From the NCBI GenBank assembly GCA_933228895.1, contig OW121849.1, forward strand, positions 44,672,354 to 44,736,353: a DNA stretch of 64,000 nt. The letters are read 5' to 3'. How positions within the stretch are numbered: position 1 is the first letter of the stretch; each line of letters opens with the position of its first letter. The position numbers and the translations under genes were made by a program. Below, one piece after another: positions 24,721 to 37,457 of the stretch. This DNA is from Platycnemis pennipes. Lineage: Eukaryota; Arthropoda; Insecta; Odonata; Platycnemididae. Under the pieces are notes generated by a model. That model did not search any database. It was given only the letters and a program-made list of their open reading frames with translations, and was not told the DNA's origin.

Positions 24721-27700
24721 GGTAAGCGATGGAAACGAAAGTGGTGGAAAATTCTAGAGTATCAAGCATTATCTTATAAAACATTATGTAATGAGGACAA
24801 GTGAATTTACGGAATTATTGTCTATTGTCCACTGGTTTACCTTTAAATGGTAAAAATTGTTTCAACTCCTGGGCGTCAACTTCGGGTCGAATGATTATCA
24901 AAAACGTGAATGTAGTAGGTATATGTGTTATGGTCGATTTACACATGAATGTTGGCTTTCATCGCATGAGCGATAATAGTCATTTATCGATTTCATATAT
25001 ATGGTTACTTGCTGAGACTAGCGTCGCGTCGCTTACACAATACTTCCCCTTATTTCTGGAAAGACGAATGAAAAAACTGACTCGAAATTAAACACTGCTG
25101 AACATGGCTTACGAAATGCAGGTCCATCAGGGAAAACTTAACCTTATTGTTTCAAACGCCTCCAATGCAGAAACGAATACTACTTTATTGGTTGAAGGGT
25201 GATCCATCCAGGCGATTTGATCCTTGAAGGCAATATATTGAAAGTATTGCCTACTTGATAGTGATTACAAGGACTACACCAATTTTATGCGGCTTGATAA
25301 TGAATTATTTCATTCGTAACTGCTACCGAAGTTACCTCAAAATTCCCTCGCCATGTCAATAATGGCAGCATATCCGTTAATAGGCTGAATGTTTACTGTT
25401 CCACAGATTTTGTTCAGTTTTTTTAATGATAAATATTATTGCCAATAAGATCAATAGTGTGATGAATGGCGTCTAAGCTATCTATATAGCCTGTTGCTAT
25501 ATTTATTAAAGCTTTTAGCTGTTTATAGGTCTAATATTGTCTTCATCATATTTATACATTCGTTGAATATATTTAGATACCCCGCTAGTGGCCGCTTTCC
25601 GTTAAAATCGACAGGATGTTATGCGATTCAATATACTCTCGCCATCTCCACTTGCAAACTGATCGATAGTGTATTGATTACGGCACATATCGACCATAGA
25701 GGTCGATGCTTACGCATTGAATTCTTAATTTCAATTGACTTACATGGCAGTGTACCTTCATGTGTAAGGGAGCCTTTAGGGGAGAAATGTGGGGTTCGAA
25801 TCGAAAAGTTAGAGGGGAAGGGGGTTTTGGATTTTGGGTCGAAGGTTATGAGGTATGACTCCATTGAGAGAGACGTCGTCATACAGTGTAAGAGAGGGAG
25901 GATTGGTTTGAAAAAGAATGGAATCTGGGGGATATGTTAAATGGTCCCTTTTACTTGGGGAGAACTAGATTGGGGATGTGACGCAAAAATTCAGTACAAT
26001 TGAGTCTTATTCGCTTCCTCTCGATTATCTCACACTGTTCCAACGTGTCAAGGCGATATCCTTTTGGTTCTTGTAGGATTTTCAGAACGAAGTTGGTTTG
26101 GTGGGAGACTTCTATAAAATGGCCTGACAACTGGGATTTTAGGGTCATTACTCAGCAAACAGAAAGATGGAAAGGAAAAGGATGTGCCCCTCTAGTAGTC
26201 AGCCTTTTTTTTTTTAAGCGACCCCGACGATCAGCCTCGGCGGTGGCGGTAAACAGCTGACGGGCGCACCGCGGTCGACGGCGCAAATGGTGAGGCGGCA
26301 AACACAATCCCCCGCCCGGATGTCGCCACTAAACGCAGGCTTGTGGGCTGTGAACGACGAGAACAGCGTATGAAATATGTGGCTAACGTTTTCAGAGAGC
26401 GCTGGGTCAAAAGGTTCCATGAGAATATGAAGAGCAGAATTGCAAGAGATTGCACGCATTCTAATGAAATTCATTGCCATAGTTGCCAAAGGAGTAGGCC
26501 TAGAATAATCAAATTTTGGTGATGATGTGGCGTATTTCTTCAGTCATATCACATATGCCGTGTTAGTTTCTTTTTATTTCCAGTAATAACTCTCAACAGC
26601 TTCATGACTGCAGTTAATTTGAACGATTTATTACAGGATAGAATCCTTTCGTAGAAGCTGCTTGTTAGAATTTTCCAAATACACGACGATTTTTTAAAGT
26701 ATTCGCTCATTTTATCACCGTCTTTCAAGTCACGGTTTCAATGGGTTGGATGAAATTGCAAACAATATATCGAATAAAAAAATATGTGCATTAATAAACC
26801 AAAGCGTGACCTTACCAGAGACAGCTGTCACTTTTCCGTGAATTGTCATCGCCATTTTATCATATACGCGCTTCGTAATTGCCAATTTCTATTAATAGAA
26901 TGGAAATAGTTATATTCTTTTGCTATAAACTCCAGAAAAGTTTTACTCTTTCCTGCGGTAGAGATTAACTTCTTCGGTCTTTCTTCTAAACAATGTAAAT
27001 ACTTATTCATTTTTTTATATTTTTCTGTATATGACTCTCCTCAACGTCTAGTGCGCCACTTTTAATGGCTATTATATTTTGCATGTACGTATTATTTTAA
27101 TTTTCCTAATGATTTGGTCAGATAAGGAAGCTATTGCCTCAAAAAAACATCCAGGCGCATCAGTATTTGAATAATTTCTCTCAGAACAAAGTTTTAATCG
27201 TTTACAGTGGCTCCAATCATGGGAAAACCTTGTCAACTCCGAGATTTTTTAATCATAACCAACAGTCTTATGAATCCTGGTAAATATTGTCACAGCTGTT
27301 GACTTCCAAAATGTTCAAATATTATCTATTCGTCGGTGCTTCAAATGATTCCGAAACTCTATTAGCACTTCTTTGTAAGAAAGAGAGAACTAGGAAGCAT
27401 TTTATCGTAACTCAAAGGGGGTCCTTGATGGGTAAATAGAAATGTGCTGATTATTATAAAATTTTATCTGCTTTAAATCATATTTACACAACCGCCCTTG
27501 AATTAATTAATCAAGATTTAGTTCCAGAAAATATCTGTAAGACACGCAACTGTTTCGAAATGTTTTCCTGGCTTTTGAGAACCCAGGAGCAAGTGCAGAA
27601 AAACTTTTGCACTCTCTCCAAGGTCACAGGAGGCGACTCGTGACGGATGAATTCATTCGCGACTTATTACGGGCGCATCGCGTTTGCCATTCACCTCAAC

Positions 27701-28500
27701 ATCTGGGAACGTCCTGAGCATGAAAATGAATCAGATTTGACTAAGGCGTAGTATGCTATTTCTGAGTTCGCCAACTGTTACTTCGATTGTGTCCGCCAGG
27801 AGACGTTTGGGTTTTCAGAGTTTCTCCAAATAACCGCTACCCCAGCGTCATTAATCCTAGAGACTTTTAGAGTTCAGCCTACTAAGAGTGATCATTTTAC
27901 ATTTTCATTATATCTTAGGATAAATAGAGGAACTTAAATGCGTTCAGCTGTCACAGTTTTGTTTACATCGTAGACCTTGAACATTACGTTCGCACGCAGG
28001 GGAAAGCCACGAAACTTCGCTAACTTGCTATTTGGGGATCATTTAAAAATACTTTTTATCAATTTTAATGCCCCCTCTGAGGCCCCCTTGTGGCCCCCAC
28101 TTATCACAACACTACCACATTTTCTATGTACAATTTTGCGTCTACAACCAATTGATAATGGAAATAATGACTGCAAATAAGGTCATTATTTCTCATTGAA
28201 AAATTTGATTGCTTATTTAAATAGTAGTTCTTTTCACTCAAATAGAGATTACAATTGACAGGTAAGGAAGATATCAATTCCTTACCCTCATATGCATCTG
28301 CTCCAAAATTCCTAAGACCACCACGTTATTGCTAACTACTCCTCCGGATTATAAATTTAATATTTGAAACTCATTCGTCTGCACCCGGCACAGAAAGGTG
28401 TTCATGGAACTTCATTAAGTAATTTCTTTTTATTAGTTGTAGATATCTAAAGGAGATGAATTTCAACTAAGGTAATTTCTATCCAGGAGTATAGATATGT
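24721..28500. other. Mostly AT-rich DNA with one GC-rich patch
   Basis: No gene was recognised. The patch at 26216-26330 is GC-rich and rich in CG dinucleotides, and follows a run of T at 26206-26216. A 148-codon frame at 25494-25940 has a hydrophobic start but no domain, and a shorter frame overlaps it on the other strand; I regard it as chance. Confidence 0.4.
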
Positions 28501-28504
28501 AATT

Positions 28505-28765
28505 GGACGAATAGATTTGTTTAAAGAGGAGGAAGAACGGGAAGGAATCGGTGTCCGCATTAACGTACTCTTAACGGTACCAAGGGGTCTACGGTTTGAT
28601 GTCCCAACCGACAGACGGGGTACAGTTCTCGAAGTACTCTCTTAAAAGCACCTTAGTGGGGACCGAAATATCACTGAAAAAGCTATTATATTGTTGGTAT
28701 TCGAGCCATGACCTTCAGGATTGGAAGCCAGCAGCGTAGCTCCTTCAGCAACCCCATACTGATTT
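28505..28765 (-). mobile_element. tRNA-derived SINE-like copy
   Basis: The head is at the right end on the minus strand. An A-box-like GAGCTACGCTGCTGGC is followed about 14 bases later by the B box GGTCATGGCTCGAATACC (28696-28713). The body to the left includes CGCATTAACGTACTCTTAAC, which is echoed at 33095-33115 in a related copy. Boundaries are approximate. Confidence 0.65.
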
Positions 28766-28844
28766 ATTTCTCAAGTTCTCAGATTCATGAAATAAACATG
28801 TAACAAAAAGAACATATTGTATTGAACCGCAACGACTGTACGCA

Positions 28845-28935
28845 GAAGCTTACATCTACACGATACCCTGCAAGCCACCGCGAGGGTGTGTAGCAGGGGG
28901 TGAAGATCACCAAGAATGCACTACTAACATGCAAA
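28845..28935 (-). repeat. Dispersed repeat tail with CCCCCTGC core, copy 2
   Basis: TACCCTGCAAGCCACCGCGA, then GGGTGTGTAGCAGGGGGTGA and ATCACCAAGAATGCA, form the reverse orientation of the block at 1538. The segment at 38783 is the nearer relative and shares the continuation CACCAAGAA. Probably a retroelement 3' end; family unidentified. Confidence 0.6.
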
Positions 28936-28966
28936 CAAGCAACTGATCAAAGAAAGCTTACTGATA

Positions 28967-29025
28967 AGTAAGTCAAGTAAGTTTAAGTTAAGTTAAATTA
29001 GACGGTAAGCAAGTTAAAGTTATTT
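28967..29025 (+). repeat. Low-complexity GTAAG/GTTAA-rich stretch
   Basis: Imperfect repeats of AAGTAAGT, AAGTTAAG and related 5-6 base units form a short purine/T-rich low-complexity tract. It probably arose by slippage. No function is indicated. Confidence 0.5.
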
Positions 29026-29344
29026 GACTACTCTTTCACTATAATAAAGCTAACCCCGTGACGCCTTTGCTTTTACTGAAAGAGGTACAACCTAAATAAT
29101 CAGACAGCTTGGGTTCAGAATGACGTGCTCAAAGATGCATCTCCCAAATTCAATCCTGTGATCTCTGTCCGTAGTAGTCCTTCTCTTGATATATTATAAA
29201 TAAATATTATATACACTCTGTTTAATACAGGTACGGAAGGCTAGATATAAATGTGCGATTTTTAATACTCCTGTTCAAAATTATAGCTCTCCTAAATTTC
29301 AGCTATTGGAATTAAAAATTGATAGAACTTCATTTACAAGTTAG

Positions 29345-30055
29345 ATCATCATCATCATCGGTCAACAATCCTGGGACTGGTTTGACGTAGCTCTCCACTC
29401 GATTCTTCTATTGGCCAACCTCTTCATATCAACGTAATTTTTCTCTTTTCCATCCTTCAAAACTTGCTCCATGTATCCCATACGAGGCCTGCCTTTTTCA
29501 GTCTCTCTCTTTCACTTTCGACAATTTTCTTCATTAGGCCATCGTGTATTAAGATATGGCCGATTAAATTTTCCCGTCTTCTTTTCAGGGTTTTTACTAG
29601 GCATCTCTTTTCTCCCACTCTTCTTAAGTTTCTTCGTTTCTCACTCGATCGATCCATTTCATCTTCATCAATTTTTGGTAGCACCACATTTCAAATGCTT
29701 CCAGCCTTGACTTCTCTGCTGCTATCGCCCATGCTCCCATATCCATAGCGTCCACGCTGCCATATAGTAGAACGCTCCAGATGCATGATCTGATAAAATG
29801 TTTCCTCACTTGTGTTTGCAGCTGTAAGCAGAATATTCTTTTGGTAAAATCCCCACTTCGCCTGGGCAATTCTACTGGCAATTTCTCTTTTACTCCGTCA
29901 ATCACTGGTTACTCGGCATCCCGGGTAACAGAACTCCTCCTCCTCCTCGATTTTTTGTTTTCCTAGTTTAACATTTGTCCTGGCTTCTTTTATCCTGCTG
30001 CATACCAATACCTTAGTTTTTTTATAGATCTTTGTGCAGCGCTACTGAATAGAGG
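29345..30055 (-). mobile_element. LINE (non-LTR retrotransposon) 3' fragment
   Basis: The minus strand encodes, in broken frames, the C-terminal region of an endonuclease/reverse-transcriptase ORF. Recognisable pieces are EEEEEFCYPG, FIRSCIWSVLLYGS, SRLEAFEMWCYQKLMKMKW, IDRVRNEE, RRVGEKRCLVKTLKRRRENL and IGHILIHDG. The order and wording match this family of insect LINE tails; the clade was not resolved. Several frame changes show it is dead. The 3' end, at the left, carries a (GAT)n simple tail at 29346-29359. The 5' part is missing beyond about 30055. Confidence 0.85.
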
Positions 30056-30079
30056 CTCATTTAGAATTTCAGTTTCATG

Positions 30080-30335
30080 TTTATGCTAGAGGTGGTCCAA
30101 GCCAGCCGTCTGTCTGCCTGCAAAACTGTAACAGTAAGTCTTCGGCCCCCCTCGTCGCGTGCGACGTCGACTCTCACCCGACTTGGTGCGGCTTCCCAAG
30201 GACAATTCAATTCTTTCCTCCTACGACCCCTCTCATTTTTCCTTCTGCTCTCGACCGCCACCCTTCCGCATACTGTCAACTCGATATCGATCGAATTAAG
30301 GAGTCCTCCCGACTTTCTCCCCAACTAAAAGGATC
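30080..30335. promoter_or_regulatory. CpG-richer island, possible regulatory DNA
   Basis: A GC-richer segment contains CCCCTCGTCGCGTGCGACGT and, at about 30130, a donor-like ACAGTAAGTC. It lies directly beside the LINE fragment. No initiator or coding frame was convincing (83- and 87-codon frames oppose each other). It may be an old element remnant and not a promoter. Confidence 0.25.
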
Positions 30336-30533
30336 GGCAGCAACGTGCTAGGGTGACGTATTCAACTGGTTTTCAAAACTTACCCCTCAAAAATTTAAAA
30401 ACAGGAATGGATAAAATGAGACATGCACTTCCAAGTTACATGCACACGTACAGAGGTACACACCACCGGATTCCGATTCGAATAGAGAGATATTTACGAA
30501 CCCGACGGTCTAATTCACGGAAATAAATTATAA

Positions 30534-30722
30534 AAAACCAAACTTTTACAAAATACCAAAATAATGATTTTACACTTTCACGACCCAAGTTTCGACAGAA
30601 TAATCGTCTTCTTCAGGTGACGATTGTTCTGATTCACCTGAAGATGACGATTATTCTGTAGAAACCCGGAACATGAAAGTGTAAAAACATTTTTGTGATA
30701 TTTTGTATAAGTTTGGTTTTTT
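30534..30722. repeat. Hairpin MITE with about 88-base arms
   Basis: The left arm (30534-30620) starts AAAACCAAACTTTTACAAAA and reaches CGACCCAAGTTTCGACAGAA and TCTTCAGGTGA. The right arm (about 30634-30722) is the reverse complement with several differences, separated by about 13 bases. Its CGACCC...GTTTCG motif resembles the arms at 10275. No protein is encoded; probably non-autonomous. Confidence 0.8.
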
Positions 30723-31964
30723 ATTAAATTAATTGACTATGGAATACCACCAATTTACAGTAGATAGAGTTTTATTTATTTAATTCACAGAATTTTTTAA
30801 ACATACTTGCCCTATTTCCTATTACCACAATATTGTCTGTTGCATTATCTATTTCCGCAATTGTCTGTTGATTTGTCTGAGGAGTAAATCACAGGAAATG
30901 GAAGGAGACGGTAAATTCAAAATGCAATTCTATTGTCTATTAGGGGAATCAAGTAAAGTGGTCCTAAAAGATGTGTCGAAACAGTTTCCGTATACAATAT
31001 TCCCCGTTAAATATGGAGAAAAGAGGGAAAGAGGTTTCAAGGGAATGAGATGAAAGAACGGTGTTGCGTATCAAATCTAGTATTTTCGTTATATGAGTCA
31101 AATCTAGTCTTTTCGTTAATGGTCTCCTGGCCATGAGGTTTAAAATTATTGTTCTCTATGTGCAGAAACTATATAAAACTAATGCGGTCAATTTTCATCT
31201 GGTATGGATACGTTTGAAGCACAGACTTGTATTTTAGCTTTCTATTTCAAGGGCTTGCGTTTGATACCGGGCAGTGGCAGAGGTATTTCTCAGAATTGTC
31301 GGTCTCCTTTGGAGTACCGGTGACAGAGAACACTTCGAGCTCAGTACGCCGTACGCCAGTGGGCGCGTAAAACCTTGAGCACTTAGGTGCCTTTTGTAAA
31401 ATCATAAATGAATTATGATATCGGTCGTCTTCCTTCAAAGTTGTTTACTCTTTTCATGAAACTGGAATTGGGACCAATTCTTAAGCCCAACATCGTAATT
31501 TACCATGGAAACTTCTTTCAAGGCTTCTGCGTCTGTCCGTATTTTAAGGCTCAGTAAATAATCCTCTACTTTTTAGAATATATGGTTTGCATGTTTCATT
31601 TTCCTTTAATTCCCTTGCTGAACGAAGCAACCATTGGCAACTCTTCTCTCAAACTGACTTCCTTATTCGCCAAAGCATTTTGTGATCACTAACACCTCTG
31701 AAAATCTGTAAATATTTTTCCACAAATTCGGATATCCGAACTTGAGTGCGTATGTAATGGGATTTTTGATCCAAAATTTAAAGTTATACCCTCGACAATT
31801 TTTCAATTTATGGCCTGGGGATAAGCATTCACGTGAGACAAAATCCTGCGAAATGAGCGTTTTCAAAGTACAACTTATTCCAACGAACCAAATTCGCTGT
31901 ATTCAGTAGACTTATATTTTACTTGAAAATTTTCAATTTGCCATCACTTGTCATTTTCCCTAAG
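30723..31964. other. AT-rich DNA without recognisable gene
   Basis: No gene was recognised. A short direct duplication occurs at about 31071-31113 (TCAAATCTAGTATTTTCGTT followed by TCAAATCTAGTCTTTTCGTT). Frames of 61-67 codons are unsupported. Confidence 0.4.
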
Positions 31965-32570
31965 GTTGGTTTGACGCAGCTTTCTGCTCGATTCCTTGAT
32001 GGGGTACCCTGTTCATATATGGCCATAATTCTTCACATTTAGATCCTTCACTACTTACTCCATGTATCACATACAAAGCATTCCTTCACAATTCTTCCCA
32101 ATCTTTTTTCCTTCGGCAACTATCTTCATCAAACTGTCGTATCTCCGAAATATGGCCTTATTCCATGGTCTTAGTAAGTTTTCAGCATTTCTTTGTCTGA
32201 CGCTCGCTTTATTCAATTTATCTGCAGCACTCTTCAAGAGCTCACACTTTTAAATATTTTTTCTCGCCTTTTTTGCTACTGTTAACGCCCATACCTCACT
32301 GCTACAAAGGAGTATGATACAGATGAAAGTTCTAATGAAGCGTATCATCACCTTTAAGTATGTAGGTATATCCAGCTATAATTAGACTCTTCTTTTGGTA
32401 TAATGCTCTTCTTACCTAAGCTGTTCTGTCCGTTGCCTTAGTTATTCTTCCACGAGTAGTTATTCTGATTCCTGAGCTTCCAATTAGTTAATAGAAAATA
32501 TTGATCTTCACTTGACGTTTCTGATCCCATTGCTTACTTTCACGCTTCTGCCCATAACCCCACTTCAGTT
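31965..32570 (-). mobile_element. Highly diverged LINE 3' fragment
   Basis: This segment parallels the LINE tail at 29345, in the same minus orientation and order. Near the 3' end is GGTTTGACGCAGC, then CTCCATGTATCACATAC (position 2050s), and further right the TGGGCGTTAACAGTAGC block that matches the ALTVA/LEAF region. Reading frames are broken repeatedly. It is an older copy or a related subfamily. Confidence 0.65.
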
Positions 32571-33059
32571 TAGATGATGCAGTTATTTGGCGGATGCAGC
32601 TGACAGCTACGGTCACTTTCTCAATTAAGGATCGGTGGTTTATATGTAAAGGTACTCATTAAGGACGATGATTCTATACCTATTTTTTGCATTTTAAAGT
32701 TTCCACACTATCCCACTGTAGAAGCCCATCGGCTACTCTTCGGAATTAGTTGCTTGATTTTTGTAAATAAGTATGAGATTATGTTCAAATTAAGGTTTAA
32801 GTACATCGTTTATCATAAATATCACATTTTTAAATTACACGCTTCATTCAACGATTCCAAATTTTTTCTTCTCGGTTTTATATTCTTTCTTTTTTCAATA
32901 AGCAGGGGTACATAGGAGTGCGTAACGGCTTCAACCTTTTGAAAAATGCAAACCATTTTCAGTTATACTTCAAATTGAAGGTCCATAGACTTTTATTTGA
33001 AGGCAAAAACCCGGATACTAGCCCAGTGGGGCCTAAATTTGGATGGATCTAAATATGAA
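32571..33059. other. AT-rich DNA without recognisable gene
   Basis: Nothing recognisable was found; there are frequent T runs and no repeat match. Confidence 0.4.
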
Positions 33060-33295
33060 AAAAGCCGGTAGGTATTCGAGAAAAACTCCGTGTCTACATT
33101 AGCATACTCTTAACGAAAAGCGTCAATGAAATCTTGGTTCATAAAATCCCATACATCGGACGGATCGGAGTATTGAACTTGAAGTGCTTTCCAAACAGAA
33201 TTCAGTGGAGATCGATAAACTACATATTGGAAAATCCCTGCCACGCCTGGAATCCCCACTCTGGCTTTTCGTGGTGAGAGGCTAGTACCCTATTG
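33060..33295 (-). mobile_element. Diverged SINE-like copy
   Basis: TTAGCATACTCTTAACG with nearby ACGGATCGGAGTATTGAACT parallels the body of the SINE-like copy at 28505 (TTAACGTACTCTTAACG, GACGGGGTACAGTTCTCGAA). A weak B box on the minus strand, GAGTGGGGATTCCAGG, lies at 33246-33261. It is strongly decayed, so the identification rests on the body similarity. Confidence 0.5.
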
Positions 33296-33299
33296 ACCG

Positions 33300-34600
33300 C
33301 ATCAACCCCATTCCACCCCATTTCAGCATCCCCATAGAAAGTTTGGGAAAATTTTGATTACGAACGTTTCACTGTAACAACCTACGCTTGCATATGTGTG
33401 GAAATACTTAAAAAGTTGGCAATTCAGACCACGTTAGTAACCTGCCGAAGCCAGAAAAGATCTGCTCGAGGCGCTTCCAATTATAATTGGCCAGTTTTCC
33501 GGGAAGTGAATCCTATTAGAGGATTGTGTTTCAATTTGGCACCCTCTCGTTCCAAGTTAGGAATTTAGATACGCTTAAGAAATATGATATTAACCGCCAT
33601 GCCCGCGCATGGTAAGAGATAGGTGCCCAATTCCGATTCGATGCCATGAGATTATTTTCATCCAAAAGAATTTCAATCCGCCCCATGAACTCAGACAAAT
33701 TTAGCGATCAAGAGCGACAAAAAGTGCATCTGATTGTATTTCCAAAGAACCTATTTGGATCCACGGAGGTACTGAATCCAATTCGGTGCAGTGTGATTCC
33801 CAAATGAATTATCCGCCCTATATTTATCTTTTTGGGTCTGTGGCGGAAATTTTGGCGGATTATTAAAATGTTTAACTCTAGTATTAAACCGTATACGAGC
33901 TGACCAGGAAATTAAAAATCAATTTTGGCATGCGTAAATATGTTTCAACCCCGAGTTAACGGTTTTTTTAAGCAAGGAAATAGAGGACCACACTATTATT
34001 TTTTACAATAAATTGGTAAATACATGCCTCGCTTAGTCTCCCGGGCCATCTCTTCTATATTTATGGCCGCTTCCCCTCATTAAAAATTCCCTCTCTGTTT
34101 TCGTCGATGCTGGTTCTCCTTCTAGCCACCAGCTATGACGGCTAATATAAACAGTGTTTATTGGCTGCTGAATGCGTTTGCTGCCTGCTAACCTCATGAA
34201 ATTTCCCAAAGATATGCCCTCCCACTCTACCTCTTGTCCACCTACCTCAAGAGCAATGCCTCGTGCGAGTGGTGAGATATTATGTTCTCAGAATACTTGC
34301 TTGAAACTAATGAAGCCGTGTGCTATGGATCGTTGTATAAATGTTTGCCCTAAGTGAGAACTGCTGTGGTCGATGGGCCGACATACCAGCGGATGATGAG
34401 GTTGCGGGAGTCATCAACATCACACCAAAATACGCTTAGCGGGCCGCTACCCAAGGAAAGCGTCAATGTAATTCGTTATAACGGATCCAGTGACTGTATT
34501 ATGGAGCTTTGATATTGGATTTGTTGTTTTAATTAAAAATTATTCCCTCTGAACTATTAACTGAGATTAGAAGATTCTTCGAATGTGGGTCGGTAATCCT
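33300..34600. other. AT-rich DNA without recognisable gene
   Basis: No gene was recognised. A 61-codon plus-strand frame at 34172-34357 has no recognisable motif. Confidence 0.4.
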
Positions 34601-34604
34601 GTAA

Positions 34605-34745
34605 AAGTTCTGTAATTTCATGTGAAATATATTATCGAGCGGTTACTTATTTTATTTAAATTAAAAGAGTATATTTTTAACAGCGCATGAAAAATGTAAT
34701 TTTAATTGTGTAATTTAGTGTATTCCGTTGAATATTTCGTATTTA
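34605..34745 (+). repeat. Local diverged duplication, copy 1
   Basis: CTGTAATTTCATGTGAAATA, then CAGCGCATGAAAAATG, then CCGTTGAATATTTCGTAT recur in the same order about 0.55 kb downstream at 35135-35350. Spacing differs because of insertions. It could be a local duplication or two copies of one old AT-rich element. Confidence 0.6.
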
Positions 34746-35134
34746 TTTATTGGGACCTCTCCCAGGAGAATCCCGGAATTACGGCAGGATACCAGAACTT
34801 TATTTATTTGCGCGTATCAAGGCGTCCCGGTTCCTGGAGGAAAGATCTCCGGGAATCTTGAAATCTCCTTATTTCAGCCATAATTTATCTGATGTAGTTA
34901 TCCTGTTAAGTTTGATAGGAAGTAACGGGTATGGCAAAGACTTTTAATTTTTCGTTTATTCACTCATATATCTCAATGAAAACGGTGATTTGTCCACATT
35001 GGCCCAAGTTTGTTCATTAGTTTCCAGGTGTAATCTTGAAACAAAAATATTTGGGGACAGCAAGAAGATAGCATTTTGAAATAATTATTTCAAATAAAAA
35101 TAAATCAAGGTTTTTATAAACATTCTGTTTAGTA
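34746..35134. other. Spacer between duplicated blocks
   Basis: No gene was recognised. A 65-codon plus frame starting at 34750 spans CCAGGAGAATCCCGG and TCCGGGAATC and shows no known domain. Confidence 0.35.
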
Positions 35135-35350
35135 TTGCTGTAATTTTACGTGAAATAAAATGCACCCAATTACGGGTCTTCTTTTAATTGAAATTAAAAT
35201 TATTTATTTTTAGTGTTTGCTTTAAATTCACTTGAATTATAAACAGTCTCCTATTCCGGTTGCCTTTTTTTAATTAAAATTAAACGACTTTTATTTTACA
35301 GAGCATGAAAAATGTCCCTAATAAAATTTCCGTTGAATATTTGGTATGTA
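35135..35350 (+). repeat. Local diverged duplication, copy 2
   Basis: CTGTAATTTTACGTGAAATA, CAGAGCATGAAAAATG and CCGTTGAATATTTGGTAT follow the order of the block at 34605. The intervening part here is longer and AT-rich. The shared ends support common origin. Confidence 0.6.
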
Positions 35351-37457
35351 TTCAGTTTCTTGGAGTAATGACAATGAAATAAATTCAACACTTACTTTAT
35401 TCTATTAATGCATCCTAGAATTGTCAAAAGGTAAAATAGCTATTTCCAGGAATGTCCGCAATGTGGTAACCCAAATCCCGACTAAGACCGAGAAACGCCG
35501 GCGACCGTTTGATTTTTCACTACTGGAGGAAGAGATGACTTGGAACCTACTTTTAAAGGAAAGGTTTTTAGGAAACACTAGATACATCCGAGTTTAAGAT
35601 GTCACTATATTGTATACCATTTCCAATGTTACCGGAATGGATTGGTAGTCTACGTGAGGTAGTAATTCGAAGCTTACCCACCCAGGGAGTCTTCCTTTAT
35701 CCCTTACCTATTGACCCTAAATTATTGCCGAAACCAATTGTCTTTTAAGTGCGTCATTCCGAATTGTCACTTTTCAATTAATTATTTTTATTCCGATTTT
35801 GTGAGGACCCACTTGAACTCCCTCGTTTCTAATGAGCAAAATGCAATATCTCATGAATGCGAATTTGTGAGGCACCTAATAAAATGCAGGTATATGAAAA
35901 TGACTGTCTCACATCTCAAGTGACTCAAGTGTTAGTTTAAATTCACTCCACAATATTTGAATGGATAGAAAATTGTATATGAGCTCATTGCTATAGTTAG
36001 ATGAAATGGAAAAAAGTAGTGGGCAGCAGCAATTTGGCTTTAAAAGCTAACTAGAATCTTATCAGTAAAGAGCATCTCATATTGCCACTATTTGTTGTGA
36101 ATTGGCATTAATTTAAAAAATTCAATTAAAAAAGTAATACGTATGCATAGAGAAAATAATGTGAGCCTAATGTAGGCTCAAGTCACAGGAATGAGGAAAT
36201 CATTGCGAACGATTTTATCAATATTGCCAATATAATGGTGATTGAACGTGAAACCTCAAATTTTTAAATGAAATATCACTCTGCATTCCTTTGATTCTGC
36301 GGAACACGAACTCTTCAGCCTTGCCCATTCCATTCTGCCTTCGAAGATTAGTCGCTATATCCGCGTTCTCTAGCGTATAGTAGGACATGCATGGCTGATA
36401 ACTATTATTTCACGTTGACATCAATAGAAGGTTTCTTATGTTAATTTGAAAATTTTCATTAGAATACCGAGGTTCAAGGCTGGTGCCTATAACACTAAAT
36501 TTTAGCTCCACAAGACCCAAAATCTTCTCGTGGGTGTTCTTAGAATACCGTAAATGGAGGACGACGCACAACTTTTTGTTAACTTTACCCCAACTTTAAC
36601 TATTGGCTCTGCAAAATCAGATCTCAAATCATAAATTTTCCGTGACTGTAAATGAAGCATAAGTTACCAAGTAATACATATAGCTTGTAACTTTAGGCTA
36701 AGGTCTCAACAAAGAAAAAAACGAAGCAGAAAACGAAACAGCCACGTACGCCAGACGAATGTCGTAAACGTCTTTCTGTGAGCCCCTCTGGTTTTTCTGC
36801 ATTTTGCGTGAAAACGAAAACCATTCCCTCCCTGTGAGGTTGGGACGACCAAAATTTAATCTCCGGGCATTTCCAGAACAAAGGGAGCGCTTCATAAATA
36901 ATTATTCTCCTCTATCATACTCTTCCATCTAACTTTTTACGTCCTCTTGTTGGTGTAGTAAACCTCCTACCTCCCAACAACGTCCAAACGCGTGGAAACG
37001 ATAAGTAGGTCTGGAAAAATATTAACCTTTCGTTTGTCCAAATATCGCATGAGTCAGACCTTCCCTGTATCTCGTCCCCATGCGCAGACTCTCCCACTAT
37101 ATGCCCCGCATAATATCTACTCAAACCACCGTCTACTACTAGTAAACTACCGTCCCCCTGGCTGTGACATTAGTGTTCAAGAATTGGCATTATTCGCGCA
37201 AATTCGCAGACAGTTTCCGAGCTCGTCATCCAAGTATGTAAAGTAAATTTTCTCTGTCACGACTGTGGCACACAGAAGAAGTAAACATCAGAAAAATCAA
37301 ATTGGGAGCAACGCTAGAGAAAGATGTTAAGCTAGTGAGTAGTCTCTAAGCATTATTGGAATACTAAGGGAATAAGAACAGTCATGGAAGTACACTATTA
37401 AGAGACATGCGCCGAACAAAGCAGGGGAAAATTTTGCAGGATATCGTAAGGTTATCA
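35351..37457. other. AT-rich DNA with a GC-richer patch
   Basis: No gene was recognised. The stretch 36700-37130 is less AT-rich and has overlapping short frames (62-84 codons) on both strands with no recognisable domain. Confidence 0.4.

Noticed and set aside
25494..25940. A 148-codon plus-strand frame
   Set aside because: No domain; the opposite strand is also open for 84 codons and the codon pattern is unremarkable.
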